64,000 nucleotides of DNA from Sphaerosporella brunnea (Eukaryota > Ascomycota > Pezizomycetes > Pezizales > Pyronemataceae). The position numbers and the translations under genes are program-made. Below are positions 11,285-23,548 of this stretch, one piece after another. The DNA is taken from positions 1 to 64,000 of the forward strand of contig VXIS01000229.1 of NCBI GenBank assembly GCA_008704415.1. Reading direction: 5' to 3'. The first letter of the stretch is position 1, and each line of letters opens with the position of its first letter. The notes below the pieces were generated by a model, which was not told the origin of the DNA, made no database searches, and saw only the letters and a list, made by a program, of their open reading frames with translations.

Positions 11285-13549
11285 TTTCCTTTTTCCAGCT
11301 GGTTTCATCTTCAAGAAACGACGTCGACCGTTGGGTTAGGGCTTTTCCACGCACAGCCGTTCCCCCCGGTGCCCCGTGTCACTATATCACTTGCATTAAG
11401 CTGCTGTGCAACTCGTCAGGAATTAAGTTTTTTTTCGCACTGGAGGTTTCGGAGCCTCCAGACAGTGCTTAGATAAATCTGCGTTCCAGACGATTAAAAA
11501 AAAAAAAAAAACTGAATAGAGCGAGTGTATCGGCCTTCACCAGTGATGGTGCACGAACTGGAGTTTTATCCACGGGAAGCCACGCTAATGAACGCATGTA
11601 ACTCATGGCGGCATCTGCGCATGCGTAGGAATACGTTGAACCCTCGAGACACAGGTAGTACTAGACACGGGCCGGTTCTGATTGGCCACAGAAAGTAGAG
11701 TAATACGCGATCACCACTGCCTACATCAACATTGCCAGCCAAGTCGACAAAAGAAACATGTCCTACTGTACGCTGCACGAGAGGAATCACACATACATCC
11801 GCAAACTGCACACTGCTTTATATTTCCCTCTACCCGACGTAAATCACAGCACAAGCAGAGTATACAGGCAAGTGAAAAAAAAAAAACACATCTTAGGGAC
11901 TATCAGCGAGTCTTGGAAGTGTGGCAACGTTCCCATTCGGAACACCTTTCGTTTGCGATACATTCAAAAGTTAATGAATGCGTCATCGTCATCATCCGAG
12001 GACCTCTACAACCAGCTTCCGAAAGCCTCGATACACTCCGCAATGACGTCTGTTCAGTCCATTATCCAACAATGCTTGCTAGGTGCAGTGCATATATACC
12101 AGAAACCCTAGCAGTTGCCTCAACTGTTTAACATCATCTACCGGACCGGAATGTCGGCGTTGGGAGTCAGATTCGGTCGCCGAACCTGATTCCGCGCTCT
12201 GCTGGGCGGGCGCATGTGCGTACGCATGTGCGTACGCATGCGCACTGGCGATCCACCGGTCAGCCTGAGGTTGACCATGGCCATAGCCAGAGTTGACGAT
12301 GCCGACAAGGGAAGACCCACCCACTGACAACCGGAATCGCATCACCTTCAGCGATCGCCGATATGGTTGGTGGGCGGCCGAAGGCCCTGGGCGCCCCGCC
12401 GCGCCGCGCGTTGTGCCTTGGCACTATAACCAAAAGACTAGATTCCCGAGGCGTCTTAGGCGGCTGGGGATGGACGGTTTTCTTTTGCGGTGTTACAATC
12501 GAATTAGAATTTATCGTGTGGATGCGGAGGCCGGAGCAACGAGCGTTTGAAAAGTTCCTCGGCAATAGCTTTATCCGAGGAGCGACCCCGTGAACACAAT
12601 CAGAGGTGTATCAGGGCCGTGTCGGACGTGTGGATAGGCTGGGCACCACAGTACAAACGAGCATGAAGGTCGTTTGCGAAGCAACGTCTCGCCTGAAAAG
12701 TGCCATTCCAACGCGACCAGCCCAAAGCGAACATAAGATCGCTTAGAGAGCATAAAGTTCCCGAGCGAAACGATCCTTTTTGTGGTAGGCCCTGAGAAGC
12801 TCACGAGTGCACATGCGACGATTTTTGGAGCAGCATTTCGGATTTGAACAGTTCGTGATGCTCGTGAGCATATTCGTCCACGTACCGACGATTTCGCGGG
12901 GTTTCAGGCTCGGATGATGGCGACACATGTACTCGACCTAGTCGTGACGGGAGGTGATGGCGCGCTTCGGCAGACGTCGTGAGCGGTAGTGGAGCTGGGG
13001 CTGCGGAGTTTCCATGGCCGGAGACAAGGTTGGCTTACCAGAGTACTCGATACGCTGCGCCAAACTCAGCCTTATCTCATCTTATCTCAATCACATCTAC
13101 CAGCATCCACGTAAATCTAACGGCGAGTGGTGAGCTACTCTTAGAGGGCTAGGAGTTCAGGTGGATGGAAGACCGCCCTGTGCATGTGGCGGTGCGTCGC
13201 CGGAGGATATCACCCTCGGCTAACTACATGCTCATGGTTGCCCTGAGCGCAGCGTCGAACCGGCGGCGGCTGCCTCAGGCTCGGCGCTTTGCTGCTCCTC
13301 CCAGTCTCCGGAGAGCTAGATCCTGTTGAGGGAGGTCGGTGGGAAAACCAACTGTGGCGATGCCTCCCAGCTCCTAGCGGTTTTAGGGATTATGTAAGCA
13401 GAATATATGCAGCGCGCTGTGGCCATGGCCGACGGATGGGCTTGTCAAGCAGTTTAGAATGCGTGCAAAGACTCTTCTATTTGTACTTCGTACACCCGAT
13501 ATGCATACACTACTCCATCATCATCTACAGGCCACAGCGTCTAACGCGC
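11278..13549. other. Non-coding stretch from the palindrome axis (right)
   Basis: Mirror image of 9005-11277. The only length difference seen is A16 here against T17 on the left. No gene recognised. Confidence 0.55.
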
Positions 13550-14370
13550 TTAAAGAGCACCGAGCTCCTTCAGTTTTGAGATCATTCCACTGACATCCGC
13601 GACCTTTCCGCCGCCCTGGCGTGGAGGGGGCTCTGCAACACAATCAGTTTCTCGCCTCCTTCCGCGGCTTCCTCGGGGGTGTACTAACCAACAAGCTGCA
13701 AAACCTCCAAGCGTCCCTCCAATCCCTCTCCATAATCCTTCAGCGGAATCTGCTCCAGCTTCTTCTTCTTCGCCTTCATAATATTCGGCAAGCTCGCATA
13801 TCGGGGTTCGTTAAGTCTCAGATCAGTCGTAACGACCATCGGCAGCTTTCCCTTAACGGTTTCGGTACCGCCATCAACCTCCTTAACCACAGTGACTGTG
13901 TCACCCTCCAACTTGATATCCGCCGCCTGGGTTGCCTGTCCCCACCCCAGCAAGCCAGCAAGCATCTGTCCCGTCTGTCCCGCATCGTCATCGATACTCT
14001 GCTTTCCAAGTATGACGAGATTTGACTTTTCCTTCTCAACGACCCGCTTCAGGATCTTTGCGACGGCAAGGGGCTCGAGTTCCGTAGTTGCCGTGTCGAC
14101 CAGCAGGCCGCGGTCCGCGCCCATGGCCATCGCCGTGCGCAACGCGTCCTGGGACTTCTGGGGGCCAGCGGAGAAGGCAAGGATGTCTTCGATGCGGGTC
14201 TTGTGCTCTTCACGGAGCCGAACTGAGGCTTCAATTGACAGCTCGTCGAAGGGGTTGAGCGACATCTTCTGTCCCGTGAGGTCGATGGCCTTGCCGGAAG
14301 CCGCGATGCGCGGCTTGATGGCATAGTCGAGGACGCGCTTTATGGGGACGAGGATACGGAGGGCCGACAT
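13550..14370 (-). CDS. Electron transfer flavoprotein subunit beta (mirror copy)
   Basis: Exact mirror of the left-arm gene. Exon 1 is 13689-14370, the intron 13633-13688 and exon 2 13550-13632, encoding the same 254 residues with the same splice signals. Both copies keep intact frames, so if the palindrome is real the strain carries two functional copies converging on the axis. No divergence between copies was seen, so the duplication is very recent or artificial. Confidence 0.93.
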
Positions 14371-14670
14371 CGTGGCGACTTTTTCGCGGTGGTGCTGGTG
14401 ATGGGTAGATTGTGGGGGAGCGGTTGTGGGGCGGAGAGAAGACGCGGGGCGGGTTAAATAAAAGCACGTGTCGGTTGGCGGGGTTTGCCGAGATTGAGTG
14501 TCGGCAACACCCGGCGATTTCTCGTCACGCAGAGAAAACGAAAGTATGTGGAATGCAGTGCCAGAAGAAAACGCGTAGAAGACAGTAAACCCCGTGCCAG
14601 CCTATCCCACCGTCTAGAATACACCACTGTACATTACGAAGCCAGCACAAAGAGAATCATGCAATAGCCA

Positions 14671-16863
14671 TCAGTATCTGCCCTTTGAGTCCCGGCCCTG
14701 CTTCCTTAGCCGCTCTTTCGCGATCTCGGGGTCCACTGGAAGATAGTAGAGCTTCGGCTTGGTCCGCGTGCTGCGGAACAGCTGGTCGAGATCCATAACC
14801 TTGGCCCGACGTTCGGTTGGCTTGCTGTTCATGGGTGGGGGAACATAAACGCCAGCTGCACCTGTGTCAGCCACATTCCCCACAGTCTCGGGGCCAGAAA
14901 ACATACGTTCGCTTTCCTTTCTCGAGCCGGAAGGGGCGTTCGAAATATCGATACTGCCTTTGGGTCTAGCCGGCGGAGCGGCTGTAGGGCCTTTCCACCG
15001 ATAGCTCCCATTCGTCGAGCTAGTCTGCCGCCAGCGCTTCCCATACCAGCCTCCACAAGCTCGGCCAAAATCTCTCCATCGACATCATCGTAGACGACTT
15101 CCCATCTTCCTCCCATGCCGCGCGCCTTCTCGCGCTCAACCCACTCTGCAACTCTCTCCTCCGGGACGAAATCGGCCCAAAGAGGTTTTCTGGTCTTCTC
15201 AGGCGGGAAACACCTTGTTGTGGATACCAACACGAACGCGGGTAGCCGCAGCAGTGCTCTCAAACACAATCAACGCATGACTCTTGATACTATCTAGGTA
15301 AAAGGATTCGATGCTGGAGTCCACAGGCTCTTCATCGCTGCGCGTAGCAAGCGAGAGCACATGATTCCGAAGATTGGGTTCATGAAGCGGTCTCACAAGG
15401 TTGCGGATGTAGAGGGCACGCGTAGCAGGGTGGATAGAAGGCTCGATCGGAGCCTCATCTTCGTCGTTGGCAGCGTCATCGAGATCCTGCTCGGTGGTCG
15501 CGTGGGTGTCGTTGAAGAGGCCTTTAAAGCGCGCGTCACGGCCACGACGAGCTGGAGATTCGGCGCGGTGCTTTTTGGCGGTGGGGACGGATTCTTCTTC
15601 GGCTTCTGGCACAACTTCGGGGTCGTGCTCACGTAAACCCTCGTGAGGTACGGGGCTCGTGGAACGGCGTTTGCGCTTCAGCGTGTCGGTGGTATCGACA
15701 TCCATGGCTTGTACATCGTCGGTCGTGAGAGCGTCGGAGACAGCTTCGGTAGGGACCGTAGGGGTGGTGTCCACAGGCTTCGCCATGGTAGGTTCCTCTG
15801 ACTGAGGGGCTTCCATTGCGATTGGCTCCTTCGGTTCCATGACTTCTGCAGAGGGCAGTTGTTCCTGCGGCGGCGACTGCATTTCAATATCGCGCGATTC
15901 TGCGGGCACGACAGGCGACGACAACGGTTCGGCAGGGACCTTTTCGGGTTCGGCAGTGGGGGTTGGCATCTTGTCTTCTGGCGCAGACACAGGCTTCGCG
16001 TGGCTGACTTCCTCAGCTTCCGGCTCCGGCGCAAGCTTCGCTTCTTCTTCTTGCGGAGCTTCTACGATCGGCTCCGCGTGGCTGACTCCCTCAATTTCCG
16101 GCTCCGGCGCAAGCTTCGCTTCTTCTCCTTGCGGAGCTTCTACGATCGGCTCCGCGTGGCTGACTCCCTCAACTTCCGGCTCCGGCGCAAGCTTCGCTTC
16201 TTGTTCTTGCGGAGCTTCTGCGATCGGCTCCGCGTGGCTGACTCCCTCAATTTCCGGCTCCGGCGCAAGCTTCGCTTCTTCTCCTTGCGGAGCTTCTACG
16301 ATCGGCTCCGCGTGGCTGACTCCCTCAGCTTCCGGCTCCGGCGCAAGCTCCGCTTCTCCTTCTTCTTGTAAAGCTTCTACGATCGGCTCCGCTTGCTCCT
16401 TGGTTGGTACTTCGGTGACCGGTTTCAAGTTCTCGTCCTCTTTCGCTTGTTCTTGCGCAGCAGAGTCTTCATGCGTGGGCGGTACTGGTAGGGCCTCAAG
16501 AGCTTCGACCTTAGGCACAAGCTCGACCGAAGGTTCTGGAACTGGTTTCGCAACTTCCGGAGAAGCTTCTTCGCGGGTAACTGTCGCGTCATTGGGGGCG
16601 CTCTCCTTTATCTCTTCAGCCGCTTCCTGCTCCTGCTCTGTCGATTCCTCCTCCTCTGTCGATTTCCCCTCCTCCTCCCCCTCCACAGCTTCCTCCTGAG
16701 CTGCGCCCTCCTTCTCCTCTTTTGCGCGCTCCGCCAACAACGCCTCCCTCAGCCTGTCTGCCAGCTCCTGCTTGAGTCCCTTGCCGGGCAGGCCGCGGGC
16801 CTTGAGCTCAGCGCGCAGCTCAGTGACTTTTAGCGACATTACATTATCGGGATCGATCGCCAT
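14671..16863 (-). pseudogene. Acinus-like gene, right-arm copy broken by two frameshifts
   Basis: Mirror of 5691-7883. An extra T in the coding strand (AAA at 15208-15210 on the plus strand) follows the codons for HNKVF and ends the protein at 554 residues. A missing C (GGG at 14987-14989, against four on the left) then returns the rest to the original frame. The truncated product keeps the SAP domain, the five repeats and most of the RRM-like domain, but loses the RSB motif that docks RNPS1/SAP18. Both changes are in homopolymers, so base-calling error is as likely as real inactivation. Confidence 0.85.
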
Positions 16864-18532
16864 CGTTGCGGGTGTTGAGTTTTCGTGCTGTTGATTCGAT
16901 TTGTGGTTTTATGTTGTCGACGCGTTTGGGGTGATGCAGGCTGTAACAGGGCGAAGGTGCCAGTTGGGATGGTGCAACCGAAAACGTATGCGGCTCTGCG
17001 GAGGAGGCTTGCACTAGAGCATTGAATGAGGCTAACTCTAGAGTACCTAGTGCCAATGCTTGGCGCTTACTGCATTGTTACGTAAACACAAGTAGAGTGC
17101 ATGATTTCCGCAGAGTGTGTGAAGCGCGCATCCATCTTGACTTGCTCAGTTTCGTTGGCCGTGTGGTCAGGTTTGTGGCATCCGAGAGGTTCGCTCGTTC
17201 GTGCTTGGCGCCAAGATACTCAACGAAGGTTATGTTTTTTTTATGTTGTATTAGAGACCATCAGTCTAAACTACTAGTATTAGTGGTATATCTTGATCAT
17301 CTTCAGCTTAATGTGGGCTGCTGACACCATTTGCGTTCCATTTTGGGTGGGCAGGTCTCTATTCCTTGTATCCAACAGCTGATAAAGCCGGTCGGGCTGC
17401 GACTTCAAAAGCCAGCAAAACGGCGGGCTATTGACTGGTACCCATAATTATGGAAGAGTTTTTTTTTGAGCTTTTCTGGACGTCGTCGCCCCCGCCCGCC
17501 GCCCCACCAAGACCCGTCGCGTAACCTCATGCCCACCATCAGGCCCTCGTAGTTTGGACTTACTATTCTATCAGGAGGTGCATCAAGAATCAAAAAAGCA
17601 GCGAAAATTTCTGGGCCAGGGCGGCGAGGCATGTTGGTGAATTAGCTGCTGAAAGTGTGAGGTGCGCTGTCGAAACAAAGGCATGCATCGCATCATCATG
17701 ATCCCACCTCTCATAGGAACGGATTCCGCCAGGGGGACTGGGAGATCCATGAATCTCGGCTGGATCGTCGAGTTATCCTTCACGAGTTCGGGCAACCAAG
17801 AAAGAGCGGAAAAGGGCTCTCTAGATGTGTAGATAAAGAGGAGTAGATGGATTGTAGAGAGCGCAAATTATGAAAAGCAAACGCAAGAGGAGCAGTAGCG
17901 AGTGTTGCGCAAGGGCGCATAACGCGCGCAGGGCGCAGTTCCCCTAACCCACGCGCGCCCCACGAAAAAACAGCAACGCAAAACACGATATCGTCACAAT
18001 GAAAAAATAAATGCTGAATATCTTACTGCCAGAACTGACGAAGGCTCTTTCGCATTAATTTTGAGTCAGCAATCGCAATTTTTGGAGCAAAGCCAGTGGA
18101 GATATCGATTTTTCTCCGCTTTTCGGTTTTGGGTTAGGGTTTCTCAGGTGTCCCAAGACTTAAAAATCCCAACTCTTTGCGGCCAGAGAAAAGCAGCCAA
18201 GGATATCGTCGGTGCTCGACTACCCTATCACGCTAAACCCTTTTGGACGAAAGCACCGTATTGACAAGCAATCCACCCTCGATGGTTCCTAAGTGAAGAC
18301 GACGCGGATATGAATTACCCCGAGTCGGTTCCGCGGGCTGTAACCACTGAGCACTACCTGACTGAGGCGGGGCAGCATCTTTTTGTCCAGCAGGCATATG
18401 CAGCAGAGAGTTTCCGGAAGTCTCTTCCTTCTACCGAATAACGGGTGCTGACTACCGAGAGTATGGTAGTGTTGTGCCGCCGCGGCAAGTACCCCTGAGT
18501 TATTCCCAACGTCAGAGACACCGAACTTACTA

Positions 18533-18628
18533 GAGAGTTTGCGATTTGCGTCTAGACGCAAAAATCAGGCGGTGACCCGAAGTCTTGGCCAGCTTAAATT
18601 TGCGTCTGGATGCAAATCGCAAACTCTC
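18533..18628. mobile_element. 96-bp MITE, mirror copy
   Basis: Reverse-complement copy of the element at 3926-4021, including its TAGTA-type flanks (18528-18532 and 18629-18633, reading TACTA on the plus strand). It was duplicated with the arm and is not an independent insertion. Confidence 0.75.
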
Positions 18629-20327
18629 TACTATCTAGAACTCCGGTCCAGCTCGAATCACTGAGAGTTTGGGTGACTCGAATACGCTTGAAACTCCATG
18701 TCGACATTGACGTTAAATATGGCGCTCGCTCTTAAGCTCTTCCGGAGCGTTGGTAAAAATATTTCTACTATGGTGCAAGGCGCTTTAAACCGGGGCCGGA
18801 AAAAATGCTTGCGGCTGCGCCTCACTAGAAATCACTCGTAATTTCCCAAAACAGACATAAGAAATCACTAACTCACTTAAGAGACACCTTGCTCGCATGA
18901 GTAGCAAGATGACGTAGGGATCGAATCTTGCTCGCCACGGGGTGCTCTAGTAAAATTTTCAAGTATAATTGCAACCAAACTTTTTAGGTGACTTTTGAGC
19001 CCAGCCTCGTACAATTATGCCAGGAAGAGAAGTTTAATGCGGGACGGAGAATGTGCAGTTATGCAGTCAACATTTTCCAACAGAAATTGGTGTGGGTGGC
19101 AAGAAAAGTTGCGAACTTTCGCCAGGGACTGCCGACATTGAGCTTATGGACAGAGCAGGGTTCCTTGAAGCGGTCTGGCTGTCGGGCTGGCTGGAAAAGC
19201 GATTTATTCCGAGGGACTGCTGAAGAAAAACACACGCTGAAAACCATCCAACATCGAGAACTCCTAGCTACTCGGAAAACATTTGGTGGATTTTGACCAT
19301 CAAGGCAAGCTCAGCAACGAGGCTAACAGGAAGACGGTTCAAAAAATGTCGGTTGAAAAATAATAGCTATGGACTGGTGGATGGATGATTCACACTCTAA
19401 TAGACTGTCAGGCATCCTACTAAGCACTGATCCCGGATGCTTCTCTACGAGAGTTTGTTTTTCTCACGAGGATGAACCACCACAAGGGGCTAGCCACGAC
19501 GCCGTTACCCTTCAACAAATGGGAAGCGGCCCGCGCGATAGCAAGACGAAATGATTGACAGCCTATATTGTGCTACCTCCTCGATGGAGTCAAAAGCCAT
19601 AATCAGCCGATCATGAGCATGCGTCTGAGGCTGGTCTTTCTACAATTGCAACCCTAGAGTAAGTAGAGAGTCCGGGTGCCAGACGAACGCGGAAGGGACC
19701 ACCAATTGTGGTCCAAAAATCAAGCAAGGGATCAAAATAATGCTAAGAACATAAACTCAAGAATTAAAAAACCGATGGCCAGTCTATTCTGGATTTTTGC
19801 CCTCGCGATCTGACTTAGTGATCGCCCTTCCACGTTTACCTGTCTCTATCCGCTTAGCCAAAGAAACGGTATTTTGCTGCTTGATAAATCCCATCAGCGT
19901 CCAACGTGGATGTGGAGGGGTGGGTCTTGACCGCAAACTAGGGGGTCCCTGGATGTAATTGGGGTAGGACAAGCCTCATTTTTGTTTTGGAGTCTTTTTG
20001 CTCACGTGGGTAGATATGCTACAATACAACATAGGGCGCTCCGAGAGATCTATCTACAAAATACCTGCCCCGAAATTCACCAAAACCTCGCGCCGTATTT
20101 AAAATTCCACAGGGATGGCTCGGCAGCGGAATACATTGTGACCTTCTTGATGGCAACGAGAGCACCGTTATATGCCGTCAGTGATATTTTCCGGGGCTCC
20201 CTGAAATGCTGCAAGGCGCGCTCGCTGCTCTCCTCCTGTCAGCTGGGTCTTCGTGGGTGCAGATAACCACATTGCGGGTGGAATCAGATTCCTTGTAGCG
20301 AATGTTGCATTGTATTCATCAAGTTAT

Positions 20328-20341
20328 CCCCCCCCCCCCCC
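20328..20341. repeat. C14 homopolymer present only in the right arm
   Basis: Fourteen C residues follow AAGTTAT, where the left arm has a single complementary base (ATAACTTGATG with one G, near 2226). This 13-base gain is the exact step by which the mirror coordinate sum changes from 22554 to 22567. Confidence 0.9.
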
Positions 20342-21189
20342 GGTCTTTTGTCGTTTAATTTATTCTGAACGGCTAGCCTGTGCTTCTAAGTTACACAACA
20401 ATACCCGTGCCGCAACCATTTTCTCTTGCTGTCAATCTGGGTGGTTGATTGAATTCATGTTTAATCACTCGGCTCAGTTTTCTAACTGTTTCCATCTCGT
20501 TCCCTTGTAAGAGAGCTGGAGCTGGGATATGGACAGTAGGTCCATTTAGCTGTTGTCGGTGTAGCCGTGGTTTTCACCGCGGGATCTACGCCCTGATCCC
20601 CTTGGAACCGTTAAGGTAGTTCCTAAGGCCGAAGTGGTGTTCTACTCCAAACCTACACATGCCGTGTGATCAAAAAGGGAATCCCTGTAAGACTTGAGCA
20701 GAACATTTTGGGTGTGATGACAAGTTGAAATTTATCTAGCTGCAGGCGGGGACAGGCCGCCTCGTTTTCGAGCGTGAAGCTGAGACATATCGAAAGGACT
20801 GTTCGCATCATATGTAAACATGGAAGGATAGCCAGAACTTCCCGCAATCAGACATCTGCAATAGAGCCTGTCCGCCCATCCAAAAGGGAACCTGAAAGGT
20901 GAAAGCAAAAGGTCTCAGCCCATCAGTCTGAACTGTTACGATCATATTGGGCTTGTGAGATGTGATCTGTCAACCCTGCTTCCCTCAACAAATTAACACC
21001 ACCGATCATCGGTGAAGACCGTCCCCGTAGCCTTGGCGGCCGAAGATTCCTCCCCCCGCCTTAGCAAGACTCTTTTCTTTGACCCTTTGCTTTGACCCTT
21101 TGCGTCCCCGTTTGTGTGGAAAGACGGAATCTCCAGTGATCAGGAGTGCACAACGTCATTGCTGCCTGGCCAGCTGTTGAGAGCGCTTG

Positions 21190-21405
21190 CATGCGTTGCA
21201 TGCATACCTATCAGTTCACGTCGGGTTTTCGAGGCAGAGCTGCGACCGGGGCATCAGTGGCCTGCTAATAGGAGAAGGCAGAAGAAGAAGAGTAGGGCAT
21301 GCATTGCATGCATACCTATCAGTTCACGTCGGGTTTTCCAGGCAGAGCTGCGACCGGGGCATCAGTGGCCTGCTAATAGGAGAAGGCAGAAGAAGAAAAG
21401 TAGGG
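21190..21405. repeat. 108-bp tandem duplication, mirror copy
   Basis: Reverse complement of 1162-1377, both units retained. Confidence 0.8.
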
Positions 21406-21440
21406 TGGAACTCATCCTATATAGTATTCCAGAGAGCTAG

Positions 21441-21983
21441 CTTTGTTTTTGTTTTGTTTTAATCATGTTGTATTCGGCCGCTTGCGGCCATGACATATGG
21501 AGAAAGAAGAGACTATGCTACCCACCGGGAAGGGAATCGCACCAGGTAAAGTAAACGCACCAAGGAGGACCAACAAAGGAAAAAGGAGGAAGAGTCATTA
21601 CATGTCGCGCTTATCGGGCCAGCAGCCAATCTTTGCAGCACGAAGGTAATCCAAGACTGCCGTGCATCTGTCAGCCGCCAGCAGGTCGACCACCGAAGTG
21701 GACGGCCAGCGCTTCATACCTCCACCATCCTTGATGGCATCCTTTATTGCTTTCCACAGCACCATCTGCTCGGCCTTCCACCTCTTGCAGAACTTGAAGA
21801 GATGGCTGCGGGTTTGTATAGCACCTTGCCCGCACCACCAGCACTTGCCATCCGTCCTCCTGTTGGTCCATAACAGGTATGGCCTTGTTTAGTCTCAGCT
21901 GGAAGAAGCGTCAGGCAATCGCCTTAGGGGCCTTGGCCGCTACGCGGTTGGTTCGGGATCGTTGCGCCTTGTAGTGGCTTTTG
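21441..21983 (-). mobile_element. 5'-truncated Tad-like LINE (right arm copy)
   Basis: Mirror of the insertion at 584-1126, with the same target duplication and the same zinc-knuckle C-terminus of ORF2. The shared frameshift shows that decay began before the arm was duplicated. Confidence 0.82.
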
Positions 21984-22342
21984 CAGAGAGCTAGATGCAG
22001 CTGAGCAATTTTTTTTATTTTTTTCACGGCAGATGTGTCATCTGGTTCCGGACCAGTTCACGACTGATTTCGAGCTCAATGCGGACTTCCCGAACTCAAG
22101 CATTCGGCTCGGCTCCGGGAAGGTCGTCGCTATTGAAAAGAGGTATACACAACTTAGGCAACATCAAATATTTCGAGTCAAACCCAGAATGCCCAGCGCC
22201 CGCCCACTGAACCCGTCTATTTTCAACGAACCAATCTCATCGACTGAGGTACATTTGATATGTTTCGTCTAAATAGCAACAGCTTTTTGGTGGTCCTCAT
22301 ATACAGGTGCTTCGAATTCTTATGTATTGTAGAGTATGTTGG

Positions 22343-22369
22343 AAAAAAAAAAAAAAAAAAAAAAAAAAA
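22343..22369. repeat. A27 homopolymer, A4 in the left arm
   Basis: Twenty-seven A residues follow ATGTTGG. The left arm carries only four T residues at the matching site (GTAATTTTCCAAC, near 225). It lies near the outer end of the recognised palindrome. Confidence 0.9.
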
Positions 22370-22588
22370 TTACAAAAAAGAAAAACACCTGAAGCCCGCC
22401 CGAGACGCGACCGGGACGCGACCGGGACGCAGAATACAAACACAAAAACATCCCTGTAAAAACAACACAAGTTGCCCCGGCGACGGCACCCAGTGGCAAC
22501 TCTATTGATGACCTTCTCCCCTTGTCGTTTTGAAATGTTGAATACCGTGAGGAGCGCCTCGCTTCGCCTCGATTGATGCGGGGAACTG

Positions 22589-23548
22589 GGGCCGCATCGT
22601 AATTTTCTTTGTGGTTTCTATGACAGGTCCACATCCTTCGACAAGCTTCTGCATTGTAAGTCAGCATGTGCATGTGCACGTGTATAGATGGGACCGCAAG
22701 AAGTCGGGGAGAACCAACGCGTGCCCTTTGCTGAGCTCCTCTAAGACCTGGGGCGTTGTGATCCCTTCTCCTAGTTGTCGAAGGGCGTTTTCAAGTCTCT
22801 GGTTGAGGCGGCCAGTCCTTCGAAACCAGTTTTTCAGGTTTTGAATATCACCCCCCCTGCCAATTTTTATAGCCACAGGCATGGCCTGGGCTAGGAGAGT
22901 GTCCGTTGTGGTGTTCATTTCGCTTTGCAGTTGGAGATGACAGTGAAAATTTTGCAAGAGAGGAACGCTGGAATGCTCATGAACAGAGGCTTCGAGGGAA
23001 TGACAGCCGCCGTAGACAAGAATTTAAAGGCCCACCGTAATCGTACGCGAGTAAGGGCCAGCCATATGCATCGAATCGCACGCTAGGACCGTGCGTAAAT
23101 ACTGGCTCAGCACCGGCTGGAAGCGGGGCAAGCACCGCATGCCAAACTAGCACAAGTTCACAGGTTTGTACTGTTGTAGAGCGCAGGCCTTGGCATCCAT
23201 ATCTCCCGTCCACAACGAAGACTGCTAGAGTATCCGCGCTCAGAGCTTCCTAGTCAATTGACAGGTTGTGGAGACTCAGACGCGTACGCAAAATCTGCTG
23301 CTCTTGGGTTCTCTCCTCATCTTCGTTCCTCTCTGGACAAAGTGTTGAATTGGCTCTGGAGTAAGCGGTGGATCCGTATGTGGGTTGCCGGAGTCAGAAA
23401 AAATTCCATCGCTCTGGATACACATCTGTCAGGAAAAAGGGGGTTAACGCAAAAGGAATAAGAAATCGTTGGCAATAAACGCTGAAAAAAGCTCTAAATC
23501 GCCAAAAAAACAATCGCATTTATTGTTTCCTTCTTGTTCATGAAGTAA
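22589..23548. other. Unique DNA beyond the right arm, one unexplained open frame
   Basis: Mirror symmetry can be followed to 22588, which pairs with window base 1; what follows has no counterpart in the window. A minus-strand open frame at 22661-22957 encodes a 98-residue peptide with a helical, basic segment (NWFRRTGRLNQRLENALRQL). I do not recognise it. No other gene is evident up to the patatin stop codon. Confidence 0.4.

Larger units (their letters stand above)
16864..21189. other. Intergenic stretch of right arm
   Basis: Mirror of 1378-5690, with the Acinus promoter side at its left end and the MITE copy at 18533-18628. It also contains the C14 run at 20328-20341. No gene recognised. 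Confidence 0.55.
1..22588. repeat. Giant spacer-free palindrome, arms of about 11.3 kb
   Basis: Bases 1-11277 reappear as reverse complement in 11278-22588. Paired coordinates sum to 22555 near the axis, 22554 over most of the arms, 22567 beyond 20341 and 22590 at the outer end. The sum shifts only at homopolymers: T17 versus A16 next to 11043, one C versus C14 at 20328-20341, and A4 versus A27 at 22343-22369. Two compensating single-base changes lie in the Acinus gene, and one base at window position 6 has no partner. All other reading frames compared match between arms. The left arm starts at the window edge, so the palindrome may extend further left. It could be a recent inverted duplication or a fold-back assembly or library artefact; the sequence alone does not decide. 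Confidence 0.97.
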
